Source: Neelides folsomi (taxonomy: Eukaryota > Arthropoda > Collembola > Neelipleona > Neelidae). From it: 64,000 nt of DNA. Positions 51,401 through 63,613 of this stretch are shown piece by piece. The stretch lies in assembly GCA_034687125.1 (NCBI GenBank), contig JAQGBZ010000102.1, forward strand, positions 62,001 through 126,000, read 5' to 3'. The notes under the pieces are model-generated. The model worked only from the letters and a program-made list of their open reading frames with translations. It ran no database searches and had not been told where the DNA came from. Both the position numbers and the translations under genes were made by a program. The stretch's first letter is position 1, and every line of letters starts with the position of its first letter.

Positions 51401-54400
51401 ATCACGATGTCACGAATAGACCGATTCTTAATTTCTATAATGAAACAGGTGAAATCGAAGAACTCATCGCGGAGCCCGTCCGACAGAGCCACTTCGCCCC
51501 TCTCTCCGACTCACTATGCAGAGTGATCCTTGAGCTTACATCCGCAGGACAAGAGGCCTTCGTGGACAATATCATCGCGTCCCTGGCGGCCGCCTTCCCG
51601 GACCTCGTCACTCCAAATAGAGAATTTATTTATGAAACGCTCGAGAAACTCACTCGGGAGAGGAAAGTCTACCAGACGTCAAATGGCTATTTTGTCACTA
51701 CGCCGGATACCTTCCGGTTCATGATGAGTCACAATTCCCATCAACAGAACATTTATGCAAATTGGAACCCGAATACTATGGGACTCGACGCTCTCACAAC
51801 CCCTCATACATGCCAATTGAGCCTCGGGAGTCAAAATGGCGGTAATAGAATTAAAACCACTACATATTTTATTAAGTGAGGTCTGGTATGTGGAGTGAAA
51901 CTTTTAACATGGTTTTAATATACATAATTTATATATTGATAATACATTATGGTAGACAGAGGAAAGTAAAGAGGACGTATTTGTACCAAATATTGTGAGA
52001 GTGCGAGTGAGAGCTTAATTTAAATGTTAATGAGCTTTGGAGATGACCATGTGGAATGAAGCAAGAAGGAATGTGGACCGTTCGGAAATTGTTTAACGAG
52101 AAACTGAAATTTGTTAATGGAAAGGCGGAAGGAGTTAATTGGGTTTTCTTTGAATAGACAAAGAGAGCTGCTCCCGGCATTCGTGGGACTCGGCGGCCTC
52201 AGCTGACAATTCCATCCTGCCCACAAGGGAGAAGAATGAGAAGAAAGAAAGTCCAGGACTTGACGATGAGAAACCGAAGCTCAAGCGACACAACTCGCTC
52301 AAGCTCTTTAGACAAAAAGACAAAGAAACCCACGGGACGGTAACTTTCAGAATTAACCAATTAAATTCACTTCTTAAATAATATTATTGAATTTGAGGAA
52401 CAAACATATTTGTTAAACTTATAAAAACAATGGATGAAATTATTGTAAATGAAATTATATTGGTAATATAATTATTAAGTTGGGTCACCACGTGGAGGAA
52501 ATAGGGAAATGGAATTGACATAAGTATGTCGGATCATGTATGATTGTCTTGTCTGTTAAGGTACGATGGGCTCGGAGTATGTCATTTCGTCTTTCAAAGT
52601 CCAAATCACTCGACACGAGCATTAAAAACGAGAGCGGGGCGAAGTCTGAAACGAACCTGGCTGCAGACACCGCGCCGTCAACGAAGAATGAGACTCGCAA
52701 AAACAAGAAAGGTATTCGCGCGATCCTTTTCCTATGCAAAATATATGTGCAATGTTTTATCTTTATGACCCCCTTATGAAAAATGTGATGAAGGAAGTCA
52801 AAACAGTCAGGTCTTTTTCAAGATCATGTCTTCCATTTTCACAAACTCATTTTTCTATAATTATTCTTACTCCACTTTAAACATTCCAAGTAATGCGATG
52901 CTCTATGAAAGTATCTTACAATTGAAAATCAAGGCTTAAAGCTTTTGGATCGTAAAGAACTATCTTATTATTTCTCTCTATTTGCCATTCATAGATTTTA
53001 TTATTTTGTAAATTAAATTATTCTTTATATACACAGATTTTTTTTCCTGTTCTACACTTTACCAAACATTAAATTAACTTATTATATATTTATATAAATA
53101 GTTAGTATTGTAACATTGTAAAATAAATAATTAAATACGAATTTAATAATTTTCATTACAGGCGGAGGGAAATCATTTTTCAGTAAATTGTTCACGTTCC
53201 GACGTTCGAGATCCGCCAGCGTGAGTCGCAGTAAACCAACACCAGAACCCAAAAAAGTCCTGCAACCAACGACTTCAAACTCTGCGGGAACGCAGACGCT
53301 GACAAGTCGCCACACATTCGGCGGATCTACAGAGTTCTTGACGCGAATCAAAAGCACCGATAGAATCCTCCTACCTTCAACTTCCCTTCTCCAAGTGGTC
53401 GACCCAGACGAGAAAGTTCATCCCTTCGACACCGCCTCGCTCCTCTCCACCGTTCCCCAATTGTACAATCCAAATCGTGCCAACAACAGTGCCAATCCAG
53501 ACACATTAAGAGGAATCCAAAACACTTCAAGAGACATCCTCGACGATCCAACTCAGCTCCATCGAAGGTCAAGATCTTATTTGCGATCCAGAGACATTTT
53601 CGCATTAGAAGAAAATAAATGGAATTCTTTACCGAAGAGACCCAGTTCGAGTAATTCTGTCTCTCGACGGTCGATGAATGGGATGTTGGAGGAACATCAT
53701 TATGCTACACCGGGGCCCAATGGAGGAACTTTCTCACGTGGGGAATCCTCAAGGTGTTCAACGTTGAGTGGCAGTTTGGGTTATGGTTCGCAACCTCAAT
53801 CAATTCCAAATAGCAGTAGTAGCCATAGCCCAAGCCCTTCAATGAATTCTTCTGCCCATTATGCGTCACTCAACCCGCCGAATAATTCGCCACCGGCTCC
53901 ACCTGGAAGTTTGAAATTGGCCGCCAATGGAACGGGAAGCAATTTCAATGCGAGCAGCAGTTACCGAAATTATTACGATTATTACAAACGCAGATATCCA
54001 ACTTACACGAGCTTCAACTCGAAACCCGTCAAACGGTCTTATATTTATGAAACAATCGGTCCATCGAGAACCAACAATTTGCAAAATGGTAATTCAGAAA
54101 ATTCAGCACCAAATGGCATTGGCGTTTCGGTAAAATTGAACAATGGGCAAAATGGCTCTGTTAATGAATCAATTGAGAATGAAAACAATGCAAAGAAATG
54201 CAAAGCAAAGGGTGAAGAAAATGGTTCCAAGGAGCCATTTACGACCACGACAACTGTCACGCAGAAATCGACAACGACGACGAATATGGAACTTGAGCTT
54301 CTTTTGCCAATTGGGAAATTGATGGGAGCCGCATTGGCGTCTGCAAGAAAGAAAAACGAAAATGGGGGGAAGGAAGAGAAAGTTGAGTTGAAGGGCGCAA

Positions 54401-54648
54401 AAATTAAAATGGGACAACCGAAGAGCGAAACTGAGGTTAAAACCACGGTGAATCGAAATGGAAGGATTGAAACTCACTTTGATTGCGGGCCAAATGAAAA
54501 GTTGGAGATTTCCACAAGGACGCCGACCAATTGGACAGATCTGATCATCACAAATGGGAAAACAGGAGAGAAGCAGAAAATGAATTTAAATAACACAACC
54601 AGGACGAGAAAAATCCGAATCAATGACACTGGGGATGAAGATTCATAA
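42495..54648 (+). CDS. ko: Storkhead-box winged-helix protein (knockout/STOX)
   Basis: Nuclear winged-helix protein of the storkhead-box family (human STOX1/2, Drosophila knockout, needed for motor-axon guidance). Six coding exons: 42495-42818, 47127-47322, 51449-51841, 52158-52339, 52561-52711, 53162-54648. They join in phase to 910 residues. Exon one (1-108) has no recognised domain. Exon two encodes the STOX N-terminal block GFREANLQCYWN to LRTAWSRQML and PPGFRIEFLG (109-173). Exon three holds the winged helix (about 186-264): QSHFAPLSDSLCRVI, then YETLEKLTRERKVYQTSNGY and FVTTPDTF. Exons four to six form a long disordered tail rich in Ser, Asn and Arg, with the basic patch VRWARSMSFRLSKSKSLD at the start of exon five. 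Human STOX has the same order. The start codon is the first ATG giving an uninterrupted frame in exon one; further leader exons upstream are possible. Confidence 0.94.
42819..47126 (+). other. ko intron 1 (4.3 kb)
   Basis: Phase-0 intron, donor AAG|GTAAAC and acceptor TTAACAG. It is far longer than typical introns in this window. Apart from a 14-bp tandem duplication near its end I see no gene or mobile element in it. Long first introns often carry enhancers. Confidence 0.75.
46802..46829. repeat. 14-bp tandem duplication in ko intron 1
   Basis: Two exact adjacent copies of TTGTACAATTGAAC. Confidence 0.85.
47323..51448 (+). other. ko intron 2 (4.1 kb)
   Basis: Phase-1 intron that splits the STOX N-terminal block from the winged helix (donor CTTG|GTAAGA, acceptor AAACAG|GTGAAA). 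Open frames inside (48484-48717, 48725-49009, 49159-49410 and others) have no domain signal and were not called. Confidence 0.75.
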
Positions 54649-57639
54649 ATGTAGATTTATTATTTTATCTCGCCATTTTCACCAAGTGTTTCAAACCTCT
54701 CTATTTGCGAATACTTGGAGGGAGATCATTTTTATATTGGAGATTTTCCCAATTTTGTGTCTATTATTGTCTTTATTAGATCGAATGCAAATTACGAATG
54801 GAATGTTTTTTTCAATCTTGTTCTTTATTTAACCAATTAACACAAAATGATCACAATGACCATTAAAATATTTAAACTTATTATGAAAATTAATTGTAAT
54901 TTCATAATTAACCATCCAATAATGTAGTAAATTGACAATTATTATTTTAATCTATATTATACGTAATAATAAATTCTATTTCTTTATTATTAATATTTAT
55001 CTTTATACGATATCTTCAACTGTTTTACAGTATTTTCAGATGTTTACCATGTATCACATGAAGTTAATCGCCTTTATAGTTAGTAAAGTAATATTTAACA
55101 AAACTAACATTTTATTTTATTGAAATGCAGTTTATTTGCCTTTTTTATGTTTGAGAATGCATGTTGGTATCTATACTTTTTTGTTTTAAAATATTTCGAA
55201 AAATATATTATATAGATTAACATAATATTTACATTATATAAATACTTTAACTTAAGATAGGAAATTATTGTAATAAATATTCTTATTAGATCAAACCACG
55301 AAGAGAGCTTTATAAAGGATTAAATAAGTTTTACTAAAAAAATTAACAATACTGCGATACTATAATTTTATATCAAAAATATCGAAAACAATCTTTAAGC
55401 AATAACAAACGTATATAAATATATTATTTAGGCTGTTAAAATATATCAGAATATCCGACCTAATACAACGTGTTAATATATAAACATTAATCTTTGAAAA
55501 ATTGTATGTAGAGTATATTTGTGTGTAATAAAAATTATTCTTCATAATAATTACATATTGTTTAGAAAAGCGTTAATAAAACATTTGAATTCAGAAATGC
55601 AAATTTCATTAGCTTTTGGCTTCGTTCACTACATATTTTATTTACTGTTTACACTACGAACTCTGTTATAAGTTCATATATGATTTTGAAAAATATGTTA
55701 GGTATAAGAGAATTATTTTTTTAAATATTTTAGTAAGCATATAAATTAAGGCCAAACAACATAAAATTAATCATCAATTTTAAATTTCAGATCTGTTCAA
55801 AAACAATTAAAAATAATGTTTATAATAATAAACAAATCAGAAATAAAGGAAAATAAAAATTAATTTATGGCTAATTTTCCTTTAATTATTCGAGGTACCA
55901 AAAATGAATACACAGTATATAATTCTTTGTAATTATGACCCTTTGAAATAAATTCAAAACTATTTTTAAAAAATGAACTAAAAATTATTTTTCTTGATTA
56001 TTAAACAATTATAATTATTTATATTTACAATTTTCAAATATTATACACTACTTTCAATAAAACTAGCAAAGAGGACATATTAAAATAATATTTGAAAAAA
56101 TAATTTTTGATTTTGTAAGTAAGAGATTTTAATAAATAATAAATTAATGTAAAAGACAGCGTTAATTTTTAAAAAGGATTTTATTTGTTTTTAATACCTT
56201 CTATTAGGCTATATATATATTTTAACTCAAATGCGCATACATAAATTATTTTTATAGATTCTAATAAAACCTTAAGTATTTATTAACTGCAAACATATGA
56301 TACCCATCGAATATTTTTTAATCGAGGTCTCTGGAAATATATTTATTTATTACATTATAGTTTGGCCTAATTCAAGCTCAATAAAACCTAAAATTAAATA
56401 TGTAACATATGTATACATTGAGATGCCATGAAGTGTTTAGCTGTTCCCAAACGCGTTCTCCAAATTTTAACCTTAAAACATAAAAAAGTTCGTGCATTGA
56501 ATTTATTAATAAGAAAATAGGATTTTGGAACTTAATGCTGTGACTGGAACTTATTCTTTAGCACAAGCACAAATTCTTTAGTAGTTAAATATATGATAAT
56601 TATAATTAGCTTTATCATATTATTTTACTAAATATAATTCTAATATCGAAGAAATGTATCTTTACTCTTTATCTTCCTATATTCAGGAAATTCCTAAATG
56701 AATATACTACGTTTAAATTCTCTAAAAACTTAAACAGACTTCCATAGATTAAACTATCGCATATTGCCTTTAAACATTATTTACAAATATTATTTTGTTC
56801 ACAATCAGATATCCTCTACTTGGTAAATACTAAATACATACATAGTCATAAATATTATAAAAGTACTTTACAACTAGCTGTTTCAATTCATAAATATACT
56901 TGTAGTTGTAGTTGTACCTAAGTAACTATATGGGTATATCAAATCTGACTATATAAACGTTTGTATTCTTAATTATGTGTTAAAGTTTAAATATTGGAAA
57001 CGAGATTTGAAATAAGCATTCGAATAATATATTTGAAAATGTGTTTCCCTTAATACTATTACTATTTGCATAAAATCCTCATTGAGGAGCTACTTGTTTA
57101 AAGTTGGCCTTTTTTACAAATTAAAACATACGACAAAGGTAATATTTATTTTTATATTATTAGCTTAAATGGGGTGTGTAGTGTATTCGAATGGCGGATG
57201 TATTGTAACAAGATAAGATATAGGTCGTTAATGAGTGCGTGATAAAGTTAATTCTTGTATTCATGAATTCATCCTTCAGCATAAAGTGAGGAGTTTGTGA
57301 TAAACCAATGCTGAATCTCGACCTCGGAATTCATTTATGACAATACTTCAAAACTCCAACTCACTCGGAAAACCACACTCAATAAACCTCCAACTTTGTT
57401 ATTCTTTTAAACATTTAAAACCAAATTTTATATTAATAAGTATTTAAACTACTTACGTAATTATTATACTTATCTAATATCCTGTTCAGCACACAAGATA
57501 TAATTTAACCAATTTGTTTACTTTTCCTTTCTATGAAACTATTTTATTAAAATTTAGTTATTATTATTCAATCGTATAGAAGTGCAGTTCTCTTCCGATT
57601 TTCACTACTATAACACGTGGAAGTTTTTAACCAAATAAA
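54649..57639. other. Very A/T-rich spacer, probably long ko 3' UTR plus CYLD upstream region
   Basis: Three kilobases of strongly A/T-rich sequence, more so than the block upstream of ko, after the ko stop codon. There is no coding signal. Many A/T-rich polyadenylation-like words occur, so the 3' end of ko cannot be placed. The last few hundred bases must contain the CYLD promoter. Confidence 0.5.
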
Positions 57640-60600
57640 ATGGGATCAAAGAAATATGGTAAGTTAATAACATGACCTTTAATAATTAAACCTCTAAATT
57701 ACAATAATAACGTTACAATTTGATTATATCACGTTGATGTTAAATAATATGCACGCAGATATCAGCGATTACAGTGCTTGCATAACCCAATCCTTCCGAT
57801 TGGGAGATCGTGTTGAATGGACCAAATGGGATATTCCTGTGAATTCCGACAACCCAACTGCAAATCATGGGACAATTCGATGGATTGGAAAATGCAAAAA
57901 CGACTACACAATAAAGGCTGTAGTTGAATTTGTAAGTTCATGACCATGAAAAACATCATTTTAAATTCGCATGCTATTTTATAATTCCTTTACAATCATT
58001 AATTATCATTAGGTGAAGTTGTATGATTAATTAAGACTTTAAATAATGCTACAACATTGTGTTTGTAGGATCAAGTGATGTTAAAGAGCGACAATATTTG
58101 CAATATATTTGAAGAAACTAGAGGCCATGGAGTTTTCCTTCCGCTTGGAGAATTACACAATGTGAATCACACCTTAGATTTACCTTCAACGGTGAGAAGT
58201 CGACCTCAAGGAAGCAGAAAAGTAACGAATGGAATTTCGCTTAGGAGTGATACACCTTCCTTGATTAAGTCATCTTTACAAACTCCGAGGAGTTTTCGTA
58301 GTCCTTCGCCTTCTTCGCCTACAAATGTGTCAAGAAATGATGATCTTGTTCATTTTAGTACAACCGAACCAGAAACTCCGATTCCTAATGGCAAATTAAA
58401 TAATGGGCTCGACGAACTAATGAATTTTGATAGTCTGAGTTTTATCAAAGAACCAACCCCAATGAATCCAAACAATTCCATTAATTTTTCTCCTCCAATT
58501 CAACCTCAAAACAGTTCTGCACAAAACCCTTCTGTCAGTCTTTTAGATCTCCAGGATTCCTTTTCAAATATCAAGCTGAGAAACACGTTTGATAATGCAA
58601 ATGGAAACTTTGCACAGTTTAATTTCTCTGGAGCTCCAAATAATGCCCAGGCACAGCAGATGAGACAATTGAGAGAAACGAACAGCAATAGTATTTGGAA
58701 TCAAATGGTTCAATTAACAAAGGGAGAAATGAAAAATCAAGTTTTGCCAAATGAAACGACAAATGGATTTCAATATGAGCCAGGTAAAAATACTTATGCA
58801 CAAGTTCTCTAAACATTTTTTGACTATCAATATAAATATTTTACACTAAATCAATCAATCAGTCTGTCATTCTCATTCGATCATTAAAGATTTATACTCA
58901 TATAGATAGCTTACATAAAGTTGAAATTGACCTTAATTTTTAATATTTCAGGTTTATTCATTGGATGCAAAGTTGCGTCCTTCAAAGAAGTTATTCCAAT
59001 ATATGGCCAAGTAAGATGGATGGGATATTTTCAAAATGAACAACACGTAGGAATTGAATTTGTAAGGATCTTTTCAGAATGATAAAAAATTTCGTGACTC
59101 AATATTAATATCATGCAGACTTCTCTCAAACATAACGTTTTTTCTATAGGACGAAAGAATTGGACATTTTTCTGGATGGATCAATGGCCAATCCTTATTC
59201 AAATGCAAAGAGAATCACGGAATGCTCATAAAAGTCAAAGATTTAAAAAACGATCCAACTTATAAAATCTTTACTCCAAAAAACAGCCAAACTGCAAGTC
59301 CGGAGCATGAAACTTCCCCAAGTATTGAAAACAACAATAACAATTCAATATTTCAAAACAACAATGGACAGCCAGCTGAATCAATGTTGGACAGGGAGAC
59401 ATTCAAAATAAGAAAAATCGACTTGCTCAGATTTACTTCAACAGGAGGTAACTAGTTACACACAGTAAAATATGAATTGATTAAGTGATACGAATGACCG
59501 GTTATTATTATCCAATAAATTCTAAATTTATATTTAAAGTAATATTTTTGTAATAAATCATAATTTGAATTATAAAGGCTCAAGAGGAATCCAAGGAAAG
59601 AATAATTCATGCTACATTGACGCTGTTCTGTTCTCTTTCTTTTCTTTCACCGAAATGTTCGACACTCGTCTTCTTATGCCACTGAATAGTCGAGTGAATT
59701 ATCAAAAGAAACCCGACACGCCTTTCACTGTCGTTACGAGGCAAATATTGGGAAATTTGATTATCAAACCACTTAGGTCCACTTACTACGTTTCATCAGA
59801 AAGCGTAGCAAAATTACGACAAGCTCTCTTGCCATTAAATAAAAAGATCACTTCCGATTATTTGGGTAATGACTTAACAGATTATTTCCAATATGAATGT
59901 TAATAGTTATAAAGATAAAAGGTCTAATATATTTGTTAGATTTATTAAACTTTAACATTTTTATTCAAAGATGTCGAAGAATTTATGTATCTCCTGTTCG
60001 ATAAAGTATACCAACTCAAAGAATTCATTTCGTATGACAATGGGGAAGAAGACTTTATCCATCAAATTGTCGTTGGAACCAAATTCCCACAACGGGTTGT
60101 GACTCTCCAAACATTGCTTGAAACAAGTCTGAGAAATCAAAGTGTGAAATTAAAATGTCAACCCAATCCTGCTTTTATTCTTCAAATTCCAAGATCTAGT
60201 GGGAACCTCATTCATTTAAATGGAATTATTCCTAATATGACAATTAAATTAAACCATCTTACAAATTCGGGTAATATGATATTTAAAATATTGTATCTAT
60301 TTTAGCATTTTTGTAATTCATAATGTCATGTGAATTATATTTTTATGAAACTGTAGTTCTTAATTTTTTCAAACCCTCATGAAATAATGATGTTTTATAC
60401 ACACATAATTTTATATTTATTTGGCCAGGAGGTGGAAATATGAAACTCTCATCAATAATTTGCATCAAGTCGGCCCACTTTGTATGCTACGTGAGATGTG
60501 GAGATGAGATTCGATCCCCCTGGCTCTTCTTTGATTCTAACCCGAGTGGAACGTTTCCGAAAGTAAGTCTTTATTCTAAAAAGCTTTTCACGAGCCAATT

Positions 60601-60775
60601 TCCGCATTAAATCAACTTAAACATTCAGATCGAGTTGCTGACAAAGATGGGAGAATGGCTGGAGAAAATTGAGAATTGGGACTTGAGCTTGATTGAAAAA
60701 AACCTTTCATCTTTCCCATCACTCCTTCAAAGACTTTTAACCGACATTTACATCTGCATCTACGAAAACGAATAA
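57640..60775 (+). CDS. CYLD: CYLD deubiquitinase without zinc B-box
   Basis: USP-family enzyme that removes K63- and Met1-linked ubiquitin and restrains NF-kB/JNK signalling. Nine exons: 57640-57658, 57759-57931, 58069-58783, 58952-59061, 59150-59447, 59578-59865, 59971-60270, 60429-60562, 60629-60775, giving 727 residues. A CAP-Gly-like domain lies at about 18-100 (FRLGDRVEWTKWD, RGHGVFLPLGEL). A Ser/Asn-rich linker follows. A second CAP-Gly lies at about 305-375 (GQVRWMGYF, VGIEFDERIGHFSGWING). The catalytic domain starts with GIQGKNNSCYIDAVLF (Cys450) and contains SAHFVCYVR (His651) and WLFFDS (Asp670). The triad is complete. The cysteine-rich B-box that sits between Cys and His boxes in human CYLD is missing: exon seven ends at LNHLTNSG and exon eight starts straight into the His box. 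Cys-His distance is 201 residues against about 270 in human. Human CYLD also has three CAP-Gly domains. Confidence 0.93.
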
Positions 60776-61826
60776 TGAACCAGAAGAAAGCTTATAGTCA
60801 CAACTAATGCTTCCAATACTATTTTAATTTACATATTTTATGTTATCGAGATACATAATAATGTTTGTAGAATATTTTTCATATTTATCCATTTATTATG
60901 TTAATTATCAATTTAAGTATTATGAATGTGTATTTATCATATTTACAATTTTGATTAATGCGTCATTTATTACTTTTAATATATGGTACTGCAGAAGTAA
61001 TTTATCAACAATTAGAGTACACATGTTAATTGTTAGTTAATGTTACTTATATTATACAATGATACTAAAATATTAAAAAACAAACGAATGTGTTGTTAGT
61101 TAGTAAAATTCAATACCTACAATACTTTTACCATAGTATAGCATATTTACTTTGTTATACACATACTAGTATAATTATCAGCTTTAGTAAATTATTGTTA
61201 TTGCATAAAATAACTGAATACTCGAATAAAAATGCAATAAAAATGTAGTAATTTTAATCGTTATTTAAATTAAAATAGTTAATCATATTAAACTAAATGT
61301 AAGTACGACTTGTACATATTGAATTATTTTATTATGGAATCGATTCGATATTGTAAGAAACCCGTTTGATGATCGACTGATCGATAATATTAAAATAAGT
61401 CTATGCATTCGCATCCTATAATAGTTATAATCGTTAGTTAAGTTAGATGTTATAAATTATAAGCCTTAAGATTAAACATAAATGAACGTTCGAGTTTAAT
61501 ATATTTTATTTATTAGTCAAAAAGTATGCCCATTTTTATTATTTTATTCAATAATACCATTATTATAAGGAACAATTACAACATCAAAGTACTCGTATGT
61601 ATATTTTACTCGACTTATGATAACTTACTAAAAAGTAGTTATGCATATTAGATAACTACAATCATCGATAAATTCTATATTTTACTACAGACAGTCGACT
61701 CAAAAAACTATACATGTATCTGTATAAATATTAGTCTAACATAACTAATATTCTATACATAAAATGTAATTGAAAATAGTTTTGTCGACTAATGGTACAG
61801 TTCTGGCATTTTTTTAATTTAAGGAA
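60776..61826. other. Convergent 3' spacer between CYLD and trissin
   Basis: A/T-rich, no coding signal. AATAAA at 61225-61230 is one of several candidate polyadenylation sites for CYLD. Confidence 0.5.
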
Positions 61827-61832
61827 TTTATT
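61827..61832 (-). terminator. Trissin polyadenylation signal
   Basis: AATAAA on the minus strand about 20 bases after the trissin stop codon, implying a very short 3' UTR. Further hexamers lie downstream near 61505-61514. Confidence 0.5.
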
Positions 61833-61850
61833 TCCTTACATTAAAGGAGC

Positions 61851-62367
61851 TCAGATATTTTGAGCATAATAATTGTAGTACCGCGGCAAAAGGAATCTGT
61901 CTTCAGAAAAAAAGGCCCGTTCTGGAATGTCAAATCTGCTTGCTTCCCGTGTTGCCTTCTCCGAGTTTCCTAATTTAGTTTGAAAATTCAGGTCGGAACG
62001 TTTCTTCATATAATTGAAGCAACAATGGCGAAAAGCCCTTGAAGAACAAATAAGCGAACACTCCGTCCCACAGGCATCACATTGAAGACCCTCAGAGCTG
62101 AATTCAACTTTTCCATCGACGAGCATTAAACCAGCTAAAAGATAAACACCATTACTTCTTAAGTTTACAAATATGAGTATGTATCAGTATTTGATTTTTT
62201 GCAAATATTAAAACTACTACATATGAGTTTTTGTAAATATATTAGTATATGTATAATTTCGTATACAATCTAATGCAATAAAGTTAATATGTTAGCAATA
62301 ACCAACAAGAAAGATTCAACTTACCGAGAATGGCGAAAAAAATAACGGAGGTATAACCAGTCTTCAT
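61851..62367 (-). CDS. Trissin: Trissin neuropeptide precursor
   Basis: Secreted precursor of trissin, a three-disulfide neuropeptide that activates a GPCR in insects. Two exons (minus): 62325-62367 and 61851-62134, joined in phase, giving 108 residues. Residues 1-22 are a signal peptide (MKTGYTSVIFFAILAGLMLV). The mature region holds cysteines 33, 36, 40, 44, 52 and 53 in the pattern CxxCx3Cx3Cx7CC, which is the spacing of fly trissin. The motif CCFNYMKKRSD matches the fly CCFNYLRKRSD, and KKR at 58-60 is the convertase site that should end the peptide. The remaining 48 residues are rich in charged and aromatic side chains and end in YYNYYAQNI. A TATA box lies about 85 bp upstream of the ATG. 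Expression is expected in nervous or endocrine cells. Confidence 0.94.
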
Positions 62368-62450
62368 CTTTAAAAATTGACTTCTTTTATTACAAGAAAG
62401 TGATCTAGATGAAGTCGTTGAGGAAGTGCCATCAAAATCTCCAGGCTCCC

Positions 62451-62457
62451 TTTTATA
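62451..62457 (-). promoter_or_regulatory. TATA box of trissin
   Basis: Minus-strand TATAAAA within GAGTATAAAAGGGAG. Transcription should start about 30 bases downstream, near 62420-62430, leaving a leader of about 55-60 bases. No strong initiator motif was seen. Confidence 0.65.
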
Positions 62458-63563
62458 CTCTCAAACTGTCGTCGAAGGAAATGTATTTTCATTCTGAAAT
62501 TGCCTCCTACTCCTACGCTTGAAAATCGAGATGGTGGAATGATTAATTCATTTACCTTCTGAATTAATTGAGGTCGTCTGATCGTCTGCTTCAGTAAAAC
62601 TTCTTAAGAAACTAATTTAGAGGCTTCAAACACGACTTATGTTTTACTCCAGAAAAGACGCGATGACCACAGAATAAATCTCATCAAATTTTGAGGATTG
62701 GAGAATCATTCAGAAAAGTCAATTCAGTTTCGTTCAGTTTCAACTCAACCCAATTACATTTTTAGATAGAGTGTCTTCATTGAATTCTTCATCATTCATC
62801 AATTTCCACATTTTTTCATATGTTGAGGCAACACTCTCTGAGAGTTTATTTGGTAAATATGAGTGTGTTAACATAAGATGTAGGAAGTAAAATTTTATTC
62901 GCAATCTCTTTAAGATATTTCAAGATTGCATGTTAATTAAGACAATTAGAGGGTTCATATTAATAAGCTCGAACGGTAAATAAAATTTCGAAGTGGTCAT
63001 CTTTAAAATCATGTCGCCTTGAGGGGCGTACTGTTAATGAAAATGAAAACGCGAACTCATGAAGAAGATGATGAAGTGGATAACGAGTGGCGAAATTGAA
63101 ACCGTGCAAATTCCATCCAATTGAATCTCCCCACCTTCGTCTCCACCCAAGCTATAAGCTACCGAGTCGTATAAAAGTACAATAACGATCTACGCACATG
63201 ATTCACAAACTATGTTATTTGATGAGACATGCTCGAGGATGATGGGCCTTTTGATCATAATAGAATCATTATGGGTAATTTCGCCGAGCTCGAGTGGTTT
63301 GCAAGTTCCAAGAAATTGTGAATAAGCCGAGCCTGGGTTTGAGCCTGGATGACAATGGGGATGCGTGGCGACTCTGATTGTAGCAGATTAAAGGAGTATG
63401 GAGTGGAGGACAGGTGGCTCATTACTCGCGTTACGAAAGAGGAAGGGGAATCAAAACTGACCTTTGTCGGTTGAACGACCAGGGCGGAAGAGACGGAGCT
63501 CCTTGCGGATCCATCGCATGTCTCGAAGAAGTCTTATAGAGGAAGGAGGAAAAACATTGGACG

Positions 63564-63599
63564 TATAAATTCAATTTCTCCACGCCCTTTGATTCATTT
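63564..63599 (+). promoter_or_regulatory. TATA box plus initiator of the terminal gene
   Basis: TATAAAT at 63564-63570. TCATTT at 63594-63599 matches the arthropod initiator TCAKTY and puts the start at A63596, 32 bases after the TATA box begins. The start codon follows 18 bases later. Confidence 0.75.
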
Positions 63600-63613
63600 C
63601 ATTCGCTGCAACC

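Larger units (their letters stand above)
62368..63613. other. Divergent promoter region of trissin and the terminal gene
   Basis: A 1.2-kb intergenic region flanked by two TATA-type promoters pointing outward. It is noticeably less A/T-rich toward its right end. No open frame or RNA gene is recognised. Shared enhancers for the two secreted products are possible. Confidence 0.5.

Noticed and set aside
53866-54477. Long antisense frames across ko exon six
   Set aside because: Shadow frames created by the biased codon content of the true plus-strand exon.
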